From the NCBI GenBank assembly GCA_965644295.1, contig CBFFRP010000028.1:62001-126000 (forward strand): a stretch of 64,000 bases of DNA, read 5' to 3'. The notes under the pieces were generated by a model, which saw nothing but the letters and a program-made list of their open reading frames with translations, did no database searches and was not told where the DNA came from. A program made the position numbers and the translations under genes. Positions within the stretch are counted from its first letter, which is position 1. Every line of letters begins with the position of its first letter. The stretch comes from Paraphysomonas bandaiensis (lineage: Eukaryota; Chrysophyceae). Below are positions 47,178-59,367 of the stretch, piece after piece.

Positions 47178-48310
47178 CAGATATTGATTTTTCATTTTAC
47201 AGCAAAAGAATTATAGAGTGTTTAATTTTTTTCCTATGTAACATGCTTTGATCCAATTATTTTATGATCTGTGTATGTTATCATTTCTATAAGATATAAG
47301 TATCTGTGGTAGAAAGTCGTACGTCACATAAGTGATGCGTTGTATGATATATATTTTATGGTGCTGTTATACTACTTCTCTTTACCATACACATCTGTTC
47401 AGATTAGTATCAGTGCTTTTCTTTTTTTAAATAGTAACTTGGGTATTCACTTTGGTATCTATTATCAACTGCATTTACACCTTTATACACAGACTTGCAA
47501 AAACAACATCGCTGACAGTGACAGCCCCAAGTTGTAATACAATGCTATCAAAAAAGCATAAAATATACTGATCGCTTTACATTGTAAAGTACCGAAAGCT
47601 GCACATTGAAGGTCAAGTTGTTGGTGTTATCAGTGTGCGCAGTGTGGTCTCATTCAACCAGATTTCATCTTCCTCTCAGTGGGCGTTTGTATGAACAACT
47701 CTGTTCCTATTTTCGTGGAGGTCATCGAACAAACCACTGGGTGGCTTGAAATATGCTAGCATTCCTTCATCAGCATATTGGAGTGCACGTATGAACAATA
47801 CAATGACAACCTGATTTTCCATTCTTTCGTCCATTGTTTCAGAAACATGCAACTTAATTCGCATTGTTACTTACGACAGAGCGATGAAACAGTTTTCTTG
47901 AAAGCAACACAACTTTCGAGATTTGAATTGCTGCTCGCTTCGTATTCTTATCGACGTCAGAAAAGCTATTCATAGCGCTTCGGGCTTGTGTCATAGTTGA
48001 TCGATATTATTCGTATCACTTGCTCACCTCTGCCAGCTTGCAATGAATGCTAGAACAAGAGTGTCACGCCCTGACATTGCAAGGAAGGGATATATATGAT
48101 ACGTATTGTAGCAAAATATCCTATTTTTATGTTTGCAGCCCCGTATATGTACTACAATTCCTTGCTTTCTACCTATTTTCTACCGACTTTTAGCTAAAAT
48201 TCTCTTAGTGGATTGTTGGTGTGGAAATATACAGTAGTTTACGCCTGTAAGATGTGGTTATTGTTGTTAACCTCAACCTTATAGTCATCACAGTTATTTC
48301 ACAAGTGAAA
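47178..48310. other. Gene-free intergenic stretch
   Basis: About 1.1 kb of AT-rich DNA between two genes in the same orientation. Short open frames at 47340-47537 and 47676-47975 are low in complexity and lack splice support. Nothing further seen. Confidence 0.55.
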
Positions 48311-49471
48311 ATGCAGAGTGTTCGTATCCTGCAGTTGTATCCTGCTTGGGAAATACATGCTCTCCTCAGAATAAATGAGGAGATGTACAGTGCGGAGAAC
48401 ATAGGCTTCCACTTCGCTCAGGGCTACCCACTGCCTCTGTCGCTATCTGGTACATCTCGCGGCGTCACTGCTTGTTCGGGCCCAGGTTCTATAACTGCTT
48501 GTTGCAGGGGAGCAACCACTTTTGAGTCGAAAAACTGGCTCAGTTGGATCACCATAAATGTTATAGAGCCGTCTGATATAATTGTCTATCAGAAGCGGAA
48601 TAATGGAAACAGTGGGGGTGAGGCAACTGCGAGTTCTATGCTATCTGTATGGGGTACCCGATTTGCCACTTCAGCGTACAACTGGTTAAAGGTTCACTTC
48701 TTGCACTCCCGGTACGAGTAGTACCACTGATGAATGATATTCGAATGATATGTGCTCAGGTCGCTGCATACATATTCCTCGGTCGACAGCCTTACGACTC
48801 AAATGGACAGTGCGTATGCTCATATAGTTAGATCTTTGGATGTCCAAGGATCAGGACAACCCTACTTATGCGGCGAAAAGCCGGGTCCTGCGGATGCCCT
48901 GTTGTTTGGACATTTAGTTCGTGCCCTGACTGCTGATGAGCTTTCCCCACTCCGGTCACTGCTGGAAGCTTCTCATCCGAAGTTGCTAGACTACTTCCAC
49001 TCAATATGCCACACATATTTTAGGCAGTTACGATCTGTTTGGCAGGTGAGTACTGCCTGGGCTTTTCTTGTAAATGAGTTGTGGTTCTCACTGTTTTTAT
49101 TGCAGCAAGCCGACTTCACTCTGAGGCATTGCAATCCGGTTGCAGCTACGCATTCGATGTGGTTCCGTACAGGTAAGACTACAGTTACCAGAAAGGAAAT
49201 AGACCTGGTTTATGGCAGTGAGTCAGCGATTTGTATGGATGACGCTGTTGTCCATCGGGCTGGCTCGCTGCCTGGCGTGCTGAATAGTGGGTGCCAGCCT
49301 GTAGAAGCTCGTTGTCCTGTCTTTATCCAATCTATGATTAGTTGCCTTTTGCGTAATTCTTTACGAATTAGCGAGAATGATAATGTTGTGGATGTTGGTT
49401 ACGGTGGAATAACATTCTCGGCTGTGGTTGTTGGCTGCTTTATGTGTTCCTTTGTGAAATTGGTAGCGTAA
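48311..49471 (+). CDS. Metaxin-like protein (SAM37/Tom37 type)
   Basis: Metaxins act in the mitochondrial outer-membrane sorting and assembly machinery. Exons: 48311-48711, 48760-49045 and 49106-49471, with introns of 48 and 60 nt. Product of 350 residues. The best evidence is the GST-C-like segment YLCGEKPGPADALLFGHLVRAL, followed by HPKLLDYFHSICHTYF, which matches the metaxin C-terminal domain closely as I remember it. The N-terminal half is divergent but contains PLSLSG, where metaxins have an S-x-SG segment. A hydrophobic stretch near the C-terminus (ITFSAVVVGCFMCSFVKL) would anchor it in the outer membrane. A further intron in exon 1 cannot be excluded. Confidence 0.65.
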
Positions 49472-50726
49472 TGTAGCACTCATAAGGATGAAATAATAAA
49501 AAGTATGATTATTTTTCGCGCACCCAATCAAAACTGGGCATAGCGGACTATATATACTAACCTCTGAAAGCATTTAAAAGATTCATGGATTGTGGCAACT
49601 CCAAGTAGAGAAAGTCCCTGTCTTTATAAATAGCTAAAACAAATGCCCTAGAACCTAAAACAGTGGTTTTCTATGCAACTTCTAGTGATACAAAAGTTAT
49701 AATAGTTTTTTGACTAAAATTCACAGTGTGTACTTCAAGTATATTAAAATATTATTAAAAATCTGCTGTGGAAGACGATATTAAATATTCTACATGTGTC
49801 TTCGTTTGGTCTGTATGTCTGTATCTGTATAATATGTCCCTTACTACGTTAAATATATTATTTAAGATGTGATGAGAGTGATGATGCGGACTGAGAAGCA
49901 ATGATCCTAACCGTAATATAATATCTTACTATACATCTGATACTTCATAATTGCATTTCAGTGCTGACGACACAGGTTTGATAAAATTTTAATGAATGCT
50001 ACACACCATAAGAAGCAAGATGCCACAACTTATCCGAAGTTGGCATTCGTTGAATGATTGAATTGTATAACTTTAGTAACCCTTATCAGTTTCACTCAAT
50101 GCTGGGCATGTATCAGTTTCACATACGACTTATAACAGGCACATGGTTAAAATGAGGTATGGTACTGGACATTTAACATTTTATTTTAAACCACATTTCT
50201 TGTACAGATGTAATAATAAATCGGTACCATCACCGTTTATTCATAGTACAAGTATTAGATAAATGAGAAAACAATCCAATAAAGCCAAAAAGATATAAAA
50301 TAATCTTAAAAAGATACGGAGTAGGAGGCTCTGGAGAAACCGAACAACACAGTCTACAGTCAATACGGCAATGCCGTGACGTTAGGTGAGTATATATGAC
50401 AGAATTGTAGGTAATATGCCGGTATATTGATATTATCCTCTAGATAGTATAAATTTGGTTGAATTTATTGTTTTTGAAGACCATTGAAAATCAAATTGAT
50501 ACGCAGTCGTAGATCCATAGTATTTGGTATTTCCATATATTGCTACTTTTATCTTTGTAATTAATAAATAAGTGCGTAAAAAAGTTTTTGCTGTGTGATA
50601 TACCTCTAAAGTGTGTACTACATAGCAGGTATTTTTCAACCTCACTATCTCGTTATTAACCTTTCTCGAGTACAACTACAATGATGACAGTACTCGTGAC
50701 GTGTTACTTATTTACTATAATGCTGG

Positions 50727-50842
50727 CCAGGGGGCGATAACAATATATTGCAATATATTTTCAGCAAAAATAAATAATAATAATAATTTAAAGACCAATA
50801 ATTATTAAATATATTGCAATATATTGATATACATTGGGCGCT
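50727..50842. repeat. AT-rich dispersed repeat, copy 1
   Basis: Starts GGCCAGGGGGCGATAA, then two palindromic ATATATTGCAATATATT-type blocks around an AATAATAATAATAATTT spacer, ending ATTGGGCGC. A diverged copy in opposite orientation lies at 52660-52760, ending ACCTGGCCC. The self-complementary blocks can fold into a hairpin. Confidence 0.5.
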
Positions 50843-51099
50843 AAGAAGAAGAAGTGAGCTCGATCGGCAGTTTTAGTAGAGGGTACAATACCTAGTTTTC
50901 TCAAAAATTCGTAAAAAATGTTTACTTAATGAAGCAATCATGGAATCAGAGGAAGGAATCCACCAAAACACATCATAAGCAGATATGGAGAATCAACCCA
51001 CTGAACTATACTGTCAAAGTAATAAGAACAAACGGTTTCTTCGCCTGTTCACATACATATTGTATGTAATAAATATGAAAGAGATGACGACCTGTGAGC

Positions 51100-51445
51100 G
51101 CTTCCTTTTACCCTCAACAAAGTCGGACTCGCATCTTTTCGTGGTGTTCTGGGGGATAAGTACCGGAGATATTTCTCCGGGAAACTAACGTGAGCCGCAT
51201 ATTATATAGTCAGCAGATATATTGTTCTGCCCACTCATAGCCAAATGCTTGTGTGGTACAAGGGACACTAATAAGTGTCACTTGTGTAGACGTCTTTGGG
51301 CCCTGACGAATAAACAGGCATCCGGGAATGGGCCCACCTCAAGGGCATCCGGGACAGGGTCCACCAGAAGGGTAACCGGGGTATTGGGCTGCCTGCTGAA
51401 GTTAAGCATCCGGGATGTTCACCTTAAGAACTCAAAAAACCTGAA
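51100..51445 (-). repeat. R1 dispersed repeat, copy B, with internal CATCCGGG units
   Basis: Reverse complement of the downstream half of copy A. It contains CAACAAAGTCGGACT, ATAAGTACCGGAGATATTTC, AATGCTTGTGTGGTACAAGG and CTTGTGTAGACGTCTTTGGGCC, which pair with 27590-27440. Copy B also has partly repeated units beginning GCATCCGGGA (near 51318, 51346 and 51406) that are fewer in copy A. The GC content stands out from the AT-rich surroundings. Confidence 0.7.
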
Positions 51446-51506
51446 GTCAGCAGATGTCAGGTATATCAACATTCTGCTTGCTCCCTGCGTTTGCTTTGAG
51501 TGATTG

Positions 51507-52144
51507 ATGCTGAGTATGAGTTCACATTATTCGGTATCTGTGTGGCCAATGACCGAGGTAATGCGTCAAACTTTACTCATGGATGCATGGCAATGGCAAT
51601 GATGTGATTAGACCTGTCATGTCTTCTCACACGTCTACTGCCTAGTCTTGGTTTCTCCTGACCCAGGTCATTGAGATTATATCAAGCTCTGGCACTGTTC
51701 TCCAAGCAGTGTCAGGTACATTTGTGGTGCTTTTATGTTATTCTTGCTTAGTAGGTTTTCATCCGAGCGGGGAAGGTGCACGGTTTCCTACTAGTGTAAG
51801 TCACTCGGGAGAAGAGTGCAAGGTGGATGCATGTGCTGGACGAGTGCACACAATGGAGGGAAGACATTGGAGTCAGCTTGAATTTGTAACAGATTTTGGT
51901 AGATGTCTGTTTCATGCGTCAGTGTGCAAAATTGCACCAGTGAGACCGCTTCGTGACCGTGGGAGGACCCAGCGCTATAGAGCTACTTTATTCTCCCTTC
52001 CAGACTACCTGCTGCTGTGAACACCACCTTGAAGAGGGCCCTAAAGATCTGCCGCATATACAGGAGACATATGCCGAAGACACCGACCGCAAGTTGTTTG
52101 TGTTAGAACAAGTAGATTGGGCAGGAGCGTATGATCCGGCTTAA
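51507..52144 (+). CDS. Tentative 154-residue protein, function unknown
   Basis: Three exons can be proposed: 51507-51557, 51667-51939 and 52004-52144, with introns of 109 and 64 nt. Both introns fall between codons and have GT-AG ends (GTGAGA donor for the second). The predicted protein has a hydrophobic segment (TFVVLLCYSCLVGF), a Cys/His cluster TTCCCEHH at the exon 2/3 junction, and an acidic C-terminus ending VDWAGAYDPA. The hydrophobic part could instead be a short intron within exon 2. I recognise no family. Support is the in-phase exon set and amino-acid composition only. R1 repeat copy B lies directly upstream. Confidence 0.4.
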
Positions 52145-52264
52145 ACACGCAACTCGTCGTATGCCCATGTAGCTAACTAAATCGTGTTGTATAGTTGAGC
52201 ACTTGTCGGTGCATGCAATAGTAACTAGATGAGAGTCATGTTATGCATAGTGTCGCGCGAGTTG

Positions 52265-52320
52265 TTAGGTTGGTCGCGGCAACGCACAAGCTTGCGCTTC
52301 TTAATAATCTGACATTCAAT
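52265..52320 (-). repeat. R1 dispersed repeat, copy E (fragment)
   Basis: Contains GGTCGCGGCAACGCACAAGC and AATAATCTGACATTCA, the two ends of the R1 core brought close together by an internal deletion relative to copies A, C and D. Confidence 0.5.
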
Positions 52321-52659
52321 ATAGTTTGAACCGTATAATGTATAGTTTGGGCGGATATGGCCATCATTTACTGGCATCTTGCTTATTGACTGTTTAGACT
52401 GGTATTCTATTACAGATCACAAGAAAAACATATTTGTATGAGAATGACAGTATCCATTTAAGCAGTTTGGAGTTTACTATTAGGTGAATAGCTTGACAAA
52501 GACAGACAGTACAAATTCTAATATTGAACATGAATAGCGTTCTTCGTTGCAGGTATGTATCAGAATTGGTCGACGTTATAATAATAGATGAGTTATATGT
52601 GAATACGAATAGTGATTTATGGTTGATCAAATATATTTCTAAGACACACAAGCATGAGC

Positions 52660-52760
52660 AATATACTGTGAGGCCAAAATAATGCTCAATATATTGTAGC
52701 AAGCAAAAATGAATAATTGCAATATTTATATTGCAATCCAATATATTTTTACCTGGCCCT
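52660..52760. repeat. AT-rich dispersed repeat, copy 2
   Basis: In reverse complement it reads GGGCCAGGTAAAAATATATTG followed by TTGCAATATAAATATTGCAAT. The order GGCCAGG then ATATATTGCAATAT then CATTTTTGC parallels copy 1 at 50727-50842. Confidence 0.45.
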
Positions 52761-53064
52761 AATTCTGGCTACTGGCGAATTCTGTTTTGACAAGTGGATT
52801 TGTAAATTGCATATATGATGAGTGTTCTTGTAGCTGAGGAAGAATATATAAAAAAACTAGGGCTCCCCCAAATTACCAGACAGTCTAACCACTACCACTT
52901 CATTGCATAGAATTGGCAGAAGAATAATTATTCTTTCACCAGGTGATAAATCAGATTAGAAGATTTCGGCATGAAAAAGTGCTATAAAATGAACCCTTAA
53001 AATAATGAGGGTGGAAGTTTATTACAGAGCTGAAAACCACCGCAAAGAGACACTATAAATAGAT

Positions 53065-53489
53065 CTAAGAACTCTTCTTTGCAACAGTACCTAAAATAAG
53101 AGAAATCAATGAAAAAAATTAAATGAAATTAGGTCCATACCTTCTCGGAATCCATTCTTAAAGCGTCTAGGAAGGTCCTTAAGGTAGCGCATTCTTCCGG
53201 TTCCAGTTGTGTTGCGGCGCTTTGCCTTCTGGCCCCATTCAACTATTCCAAAAGTCAACCAAATTACATAATACAGACACAGATATACAACTCACAGTGG
53301 CGTCTCTTAGCCCCAGGGTATCCACATGATGCACAGAGAGTCTTCTGTTTGTGGAAAGAAATTTTGCCACAACGTCTGCAGGCAGTGTGGGTCTTAGTGT
53401 GTCTCTTACCGAAGCTCTGAGTTCCTTTTGTCTACAGCGAACAATATTATTCAAAACCATATTCCACATCAATCAACTAATCCTACCAT
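53065..53489 (-). CDS. RPL37: 60S ribosomal protein eL37
   Basis: Large-subunit protein with a zinc-binding CXXC-X14-CXXC motif. Exons: 53489-53487 (the ATG alone), 53431-53296, 53242-53141 and 53090-53065, with introns of 55, 53 and 50 nt. The product is 88 residues: [16 protein letters not shown], then CRRC and CASC for zinc, then [17 protein letters not shown] and a short tail [11 protein letters not shown]. All are hallmarks of eL37. An intron right after the initiator Met is also found in this gene in other eukaryotes and helps fix the start. Confidence 0.97.
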
Positions 53490-54099
53490 GGTGTTAGTCT
53501 ATTTCCCTCCCTGCGGTGTAATTGCAACTCCAATATAAGTAAGAAACCATAATTAACTCGACAGCACTCTGCCCGAGCCTTCATAAAATCATGGTTTCAC
53601 TGCCAACCTTGTATTAGAATGGCGTACAAGGATCTTCAACCGGCATTTATTTTCAGTTTGTTTCTCTGTGGTCGACAGGGGAGTGGACACTACACATCAG
53701 TTTTTTTGGACTTTCGAAAATGCTGGAAATATTAGAAACAACTGGTTTTGAGAAAGGGTTGAGGAGCATACTTTCAGAAGGTTCCGTTTCACAAGATCCG
53801 TGTGGGGGTACACTATAAATATTCACATTAACGTCCATAAATACTCACCATACGTGTACTTGTAATATATGCCAGTTGCCCCTAATAGTTATTCCAGTTG
53901 ATTCTTCTTGAAGTATCTCGATCATGCTGCTCTGTGAGCACACCAGCATCTAGAGCAAATAGATTGTATATATTTTAATTCCTCTCAATATCGAATCCGC
54001 ATCAGTTGATTGACGTACAGGAGATCCCGGCATCAGCAGTATCAGTCCATAGAAATTATTATTAAATTATCGAGTAGAATTTTGTGACCTGTTTTTATA
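53490..54099. promoter_or_regulatory. Divergent intergenic region, eL37 / OSCA-TMEM63
   Basis: 600 bases presumed to contain both promoters. No GGTATACC motif and no other structured element was seen. The frame 53653-53838 (-) shows no support. Confidence 0.35.
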
Positions 54100-57000
54100 A
54101 TGAGTGATTCGGGCAGCGAAAACAACAATAATGATGGCTCTGCGAATGATGATGCTGAGAACACCGGAAGCCACGGCAGTAAGAGCCAAGAAGAGAATGC
54201 TCAGAGTGGAGATGAAAAGGATGATAATGAAAACTACGAAGACGATGGACTCGACGGAGATGAGAATGAAGAACTCGGAAGTGAAATCGGGAGTGACCTT
54301 GGTGATATGGACTATAAAGCATACCGAAGCCAGTACAGTGGTGATGAGGGAGTATCATTCTTGGACCATAAAGTAAACGAGGCAATTCAGAAAAGGAGGG
54401 AAGAAAGGGAACGTGCACAGGCAGCGGGAGAGCTAGCTTATATGGAAAAGATAGTTGATGAGAAATTAGGCGAAGATTTTGAAGACACTCCATGGGTCCC
54501 ACCAACTATTGAACTGGTAAAGTGTAGAAATTAGGCTCAACTATTATAAAATACTGACACTTTTTGCGCAGGCTTGGGAGTATCGACTGGAGAAGCTTTA
54601 CCGGGGAGGAAAGGCTAAACTGAGCAAGGTTAAAATGACGAAGGCAACCGATGTTGGTTTGGGCCTACCAATGTACTTTTTGTTCGCGAAGACATTCGCC
54701 ATCGCAACATTTTTTATGACAATACTCTCTGTCCCTGCTTTGCTTTTTTCCTACTTCGGTCATAGGATTCAAAGTGAGGACGAGGACGCAATAGGCTTCT
54801 ACCAGCTCTCCATCGGAAACATAGGACACGACCCTGAGAGCAAGGACTATGAAGAGGAATCCGCCTGTACTGGCCACCATAACGAGGATCTTAAATGCGT
54901 GGAAGTTTTTACGTTGGAATTTACATTGGTCGAGGTGGCTAACATTCTCATGGTGTGTGAGTTCTTACAAATACTAATATTCTTGTTGGCGATAAATTTC
55001 CTCGAAAAGCGACACGCCCGTATGAAAGCCAGGGCAGATGGACGAACGTGCTCACTGTCTGACTACAGTGTCATGGTTGAAAACATACCACCAGATACTA
55101 CTGTTGAGCAACTCGTGGAGCATTTCTCTAATCTGTATCCACTGGATAAGCCAGACTGGAAGAACCGCCCACCACTTGATCAAGCTGAACCTGTTAAGCA
55201 TGTTTCCAACACCGGTGTATCTTGCCACAAGGGCACTTGGGTTGCAGAAGCAACGGTATTCAAAAAGATTGGTTCTATGATTCGCGCTTTTAAAGACAAA
55301 CAAAAATACATGGATGATCTGTTGCGGTGTCGCGCTCGCATGAAGATGTATAACACCGATACTTGTCACGCTGACGGGCCAAACCCAAGGAAGTTCAGGT
55401 ATTATGTTGATGAAGGTAGTGGTGGGTTAACCGTAGTACTTTTGTGAAGGAAAGCAGAGAAAGATATGATAGCTGCAGGGACGACTATCGACCAACTGAC
55501 GATTCAGTCTCTAAAGCAGGCTAGGTGTGTATTAGATAGTGCTAGACTGGTTATATTACAAGTTTCTGGATGTGCGCAGGAAAAAGATGAAAATTACTGC
55601 ACTGACCGATAAATCAACGGCTCAAAAAAAGACCCGCAATAGTGTTTATGAGCAGCTTGAAGCTGATGCTCTCTGTGGTTTTGTGGTTTTTAATTATGCG
55701 GAGAGCATGGCACGATGTCTGGAAGACTACAGCCACTATAACTCTTACCCTTTCAAGCTTTTTACGCCAAAGAAAATGATATTTCGTGGGCGACATATCA
55801 CTGTCACACATAGCCCGGAGCCAGATGAGATAGTATGGGAAAATCTGGAGGTAGGTGTTGAGCTTTAGGCATTGTTTTTCAAATATCTGTGTTGCAGATA
55901 TCTAAGCGGACTAAGATGTACCGCCGTATGCTGACGGCAGTGTATGCTTTTATTCTGTTGCTGATCGGTATGTCTACTCGGCGGAACAGTGACATGAAAA
56001 ATTACTAAATACTTTTTCAGGCTTTGCATTTATTTTACAATCTGGGAAGTACAAGGCCAAGTTTGATGAAGAAGTGCCTAAGCTGGACATGTGTGAAACG
56101 GAGGTACTGAGTGAATAGCGTCGCAAGACTATATATTCTTTGACTGCCGGCTATATGCTGTCTCTTTAGATACCTGCTTTATTCCACCAGTCCTACGAAT
56201 TACCGTCAGGCGTAGAGTTGGTCCGCCCTGATGAAGGAACGGACTCTACAGGTGATAATTCGTTGGCACCTATGTTTTGCCTGATTGTCATTTGTGAGAA
56301 GGCAGAACTCGAGATGATTATGACTTCGAATGCTCCTCCCTTGTGAAGGTATGTTGAATAAATATGTTAATTTATCTTATTCGTTACAGGGGTCTTTCTA
56401 TGCCATCTACACTATCGATGGGAAGTTTTCACAGCCCCTGGCCAATTATTCTATCATTGATGTGTGTCAGTATGGGTAAGCTAGTGGACATGTGTCACTA
56501 CTACTGTTGATATATTTTACAGCTCCTCTCCAGCAACTACAGATTGTCCTGTGGCTGGTCAGTCTATATTCTGCCCATGCATTTCAACAGATAGCACGGA
56601 TGTGTGTGACACGTTGTCCTGTTCAATACCTGATGATGATCGCGAATGCACTGATTTTCGTGCCTCAACTATTGCTGGGTGCTATTGCTACCACCAACTG
56701 GTATGACATATGCCGCTTATTATATGAACTAATGTCTATCAGTTGGATTTATTCTCCACTGGAGTATTTGGACTTTTATCTAAACTTCAAAGTCAAGACT
56801 CTAGCTGTGAAGCATTTTTTACTAATTATGGCATCGGTATCTTACCATCGCTGCGTTGTATCATTATAACGCCTTATTCCTATGACAGCAAATGTTCTTA
56901 CCCTGGCAGCATCCTTGTGCACCGTGGTTATTAACGTAGGACTTAAATTCACGATGAAAAAGTTGGCAAAGGGAGAGTTACATAATACGATCGATGAAGA

Positions 57001-59367
57001 GCATGTCAGTGCTTTAGATATATACATGTGTGGCGCTTACGTTTGATACAGAGTGCTATTGTCGTTAAAGTGTTCCTTGCCACTTACATTAATATGGCTG
57101 TTGTGGCTCTCGTTGCATTTGGCTACGTGAAAAATAAGCCAGATATAGCTGAATCAGTGAGTAACGGATATTGTCATCAAATATGACATGACCACAATGC
57201 TTTAGGCGCAGCTATTCGATGGGGATTTCGCGGATTTTTCTCCCCGTTGGTATGCTGTGGTAAGATACTTGTATTCATGGTTTGCGCTGCATAATTTGGT
57301 GATGTGGTTTCCTATGATGACAGGTTGGGTCGTATTTAACCCTTACATTCATTCTTCAAATATTTGGTCCCCTTGGTCTGAAGCTATTAAAATACTATGT
57401 GTTGTCCCCGTGCAAGTATGGTACCTAATATCTAGCTATCTAATATTCTCACATCTGTACGTAGAATGTGCTATGCTCACCCGAAAATAAACAACCGAAC
57501 GTCACACAAGTATGCAATGCAAGCAGATGTCAACGCCCTGGTATTTTTACTATTGTTTGTCTATAAATAGTTATTGATTCATCCTGTACACAGGAACTTG
57601 GTGGTGTATTTGATACAACATTACATAATGCTCAGCTCCTCGCCCTCTTGTTCTTTGGAATGACATATGCACCAGGTGGCAATGTGATGTATGCCGTAAC
57701 CTTATAGAACTTTGGGATGTTGTAGTTGGCCTGTCAGAGCGAACTAGTGTACTGTGCAATAGTTGTTGAATGCTAACACTGATATTGTATTTTGGTGTTC
57801 CGTTTATAAAAGAATTCTGATCGGACAATGTCATTTAGGCCTGCCCCTTATGATGCCTCTGAGTATGTTTGCATTTACGTTATACTTGAACATCGACAAA
57901 ATGCTACTGCTGCGTTACTACGCCAAGCCACCAAAGATGGGTGATGCCGTTATGCGGGTACGTTTTCTCTGCATTCTCCTTGGTTCTATAGGATATCTGA
58001 TGATATTGTGAGCAGGTTGTTCTCAAACTCCTTCCGTGGGCATGCGTTATACGTTTGTGCATAGCTTGTTGGATGTATAGCAACTATGATGTCTTTCCGT
58101 ACACGGAGTTAGATATAACTGTGATACCAAGTTTTTCAGCACTTGATACGGAGAGAGTGTCTGAATTATACAACAACTGGGTCGAAAAACAGACTGAAAG
58201 AGACATCCTATTTTTCAATACTGGTGATCGAATCACCAGAGGGAATGTTTTTCCTCTCTTTGTGTTGATGGTCATCATTGTTGTGACGACTTTCATTTTC
58301 AACGCGTAAGTGTCATTGGCTATCGTATTCATGCCTAATATGTGTGACTCATGTAGCATGAAGCACTCGCCGATATACTATTTCGCTAAAGTTATTCACT
58401 GGACTTGGACTCATATACAGCTAAACAAAGCGAGCAATGGGAGGACAAAAAAATTAAGCCCTTTTGAAATTGCGAAACGTGGAGACCCACTGCGAGCAGA
58501 AATGGCCCCGTTTACTGGGGACTACTATCAATTCTTGCAGAGTGAATTCGAAAAGAGTAAACGCGTGTCCAGATGTTTGGGTTTCATTACCAAGTTCGTG
58601 AGGTAAATATTTCTGGCGAACGTATGTATATTCAAACTCTATTAGGCCCGACTTAACAGAAGAGGAGTTGCAGCAAGGGTGGAGAGTTTCCTATCAGGGT
58701 GCATACAAGGTCAAGATGGCCCAGTGGATGAGGACCACCCGCGTGGCAGGTGAGAGTGTATTCACAACGGTCTGTGTGATGACACCCACGGAATACGCAG
58801 GCGTGGGTAGGCCCAAAGGCAGTATTCAACGCACCTATGAACTTATCAGTCTGCACGGTTGCTACTCGTACAATTTATACAAGTAAGTGAAAGAGTACTG
58901 CTTATACGTGGGAGTAATTTTTCCTAGAATTCCTCATTACAAGACCGTGATGATAGCCATACAAGAAGGCATCGAAAGTGTGGCCGCAGACATGGAGATG
59001 GGACTGGTTCGTGCGTCTTTCATTGACACCGTACAACTGTAACCATTAACAGGAGAACGATGTGGACTTGGAGTCGGGACGGACATCGTCAACTTCGCGT
59101 CATATTTCCGTTATTGGGTCGTACAGGAACCGCCAGATAGGCAAGCAGAACTCTGCGGTAGAGAAAGAGAAAGCAAAAGAGGTATTTCAGATACATAATG
59201 GTATGTTTTTACCAATGAATAAATTATATTATTTTGTACAGAAACTGTGGGAAAGACCTGCCAAAGGGAAGAAGACGAAAGTTGCACCGAACAACAGCGA
59301 TGATGAGAATATGTATGGTATTGCAAATGGCGCCGTTTCCAGCGACGATAGTGATGACAGCGACTAG
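54100..59367 (+). CDS. OSCA/TMEM63 (CSC1-like) mechanosensitive channel family protein
   Basis: A multi-pass membrane protein from a gene with many short introns. Those I placed are 54517-54571, 55399-55449, 55525-55579, 55851-55897 and 55968-56020, then further ones about every 150-250 bases to 59367. The N-terminus (~110 residues) is acidic and polar. The first helix starts GLPMYFLFAKTFAIATFFM. The cytosolic RNA-recognition-like domain reads DYSVMVENIPPDTTVEQLVEHF and ends with FVVFNYAESMARCL. SPEPDEIVWENLEISKRTKMYRR is the family link into the channel core. Between helices lies a Cys-rich, presumably extracellular loop (at least ten Cys, about 56090-56880), larger than in plant OSCA. Later helices include GLPLMMPLSMFAFTLYLNIDK with KMLLLRYYAKPPKMG. 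The tail is acidic (DDSDDSD). Total length is about 1,050-1,150 residues. Channel activity is inferred from family. Confidence 0.8.

Larger units (their letters stand above)
49472..51506. other. 2-kb gene-free region with repeats
   Basis: AT-rich DNA with no supported gene. It holds an AT-rich repeat with AATATATTGCAATATATT (50730-50840) and, at its right end, the reverse-oriented R1 copy B (about 51100-51440). Open frames at 50433-50675 and 50985-51188 lack protein-like features. Confidence 0.6.
52145..53064. other. Intergenic stretch with two repeat fragments
   Basis: No gene seen. Holds an R1 fragment (52265-52320, -) and the second copy of the AT-rich repeat (52660-52760). The part nearest 53065 is the 3' flank of the eL37 gene. 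Confidence 0.55.
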
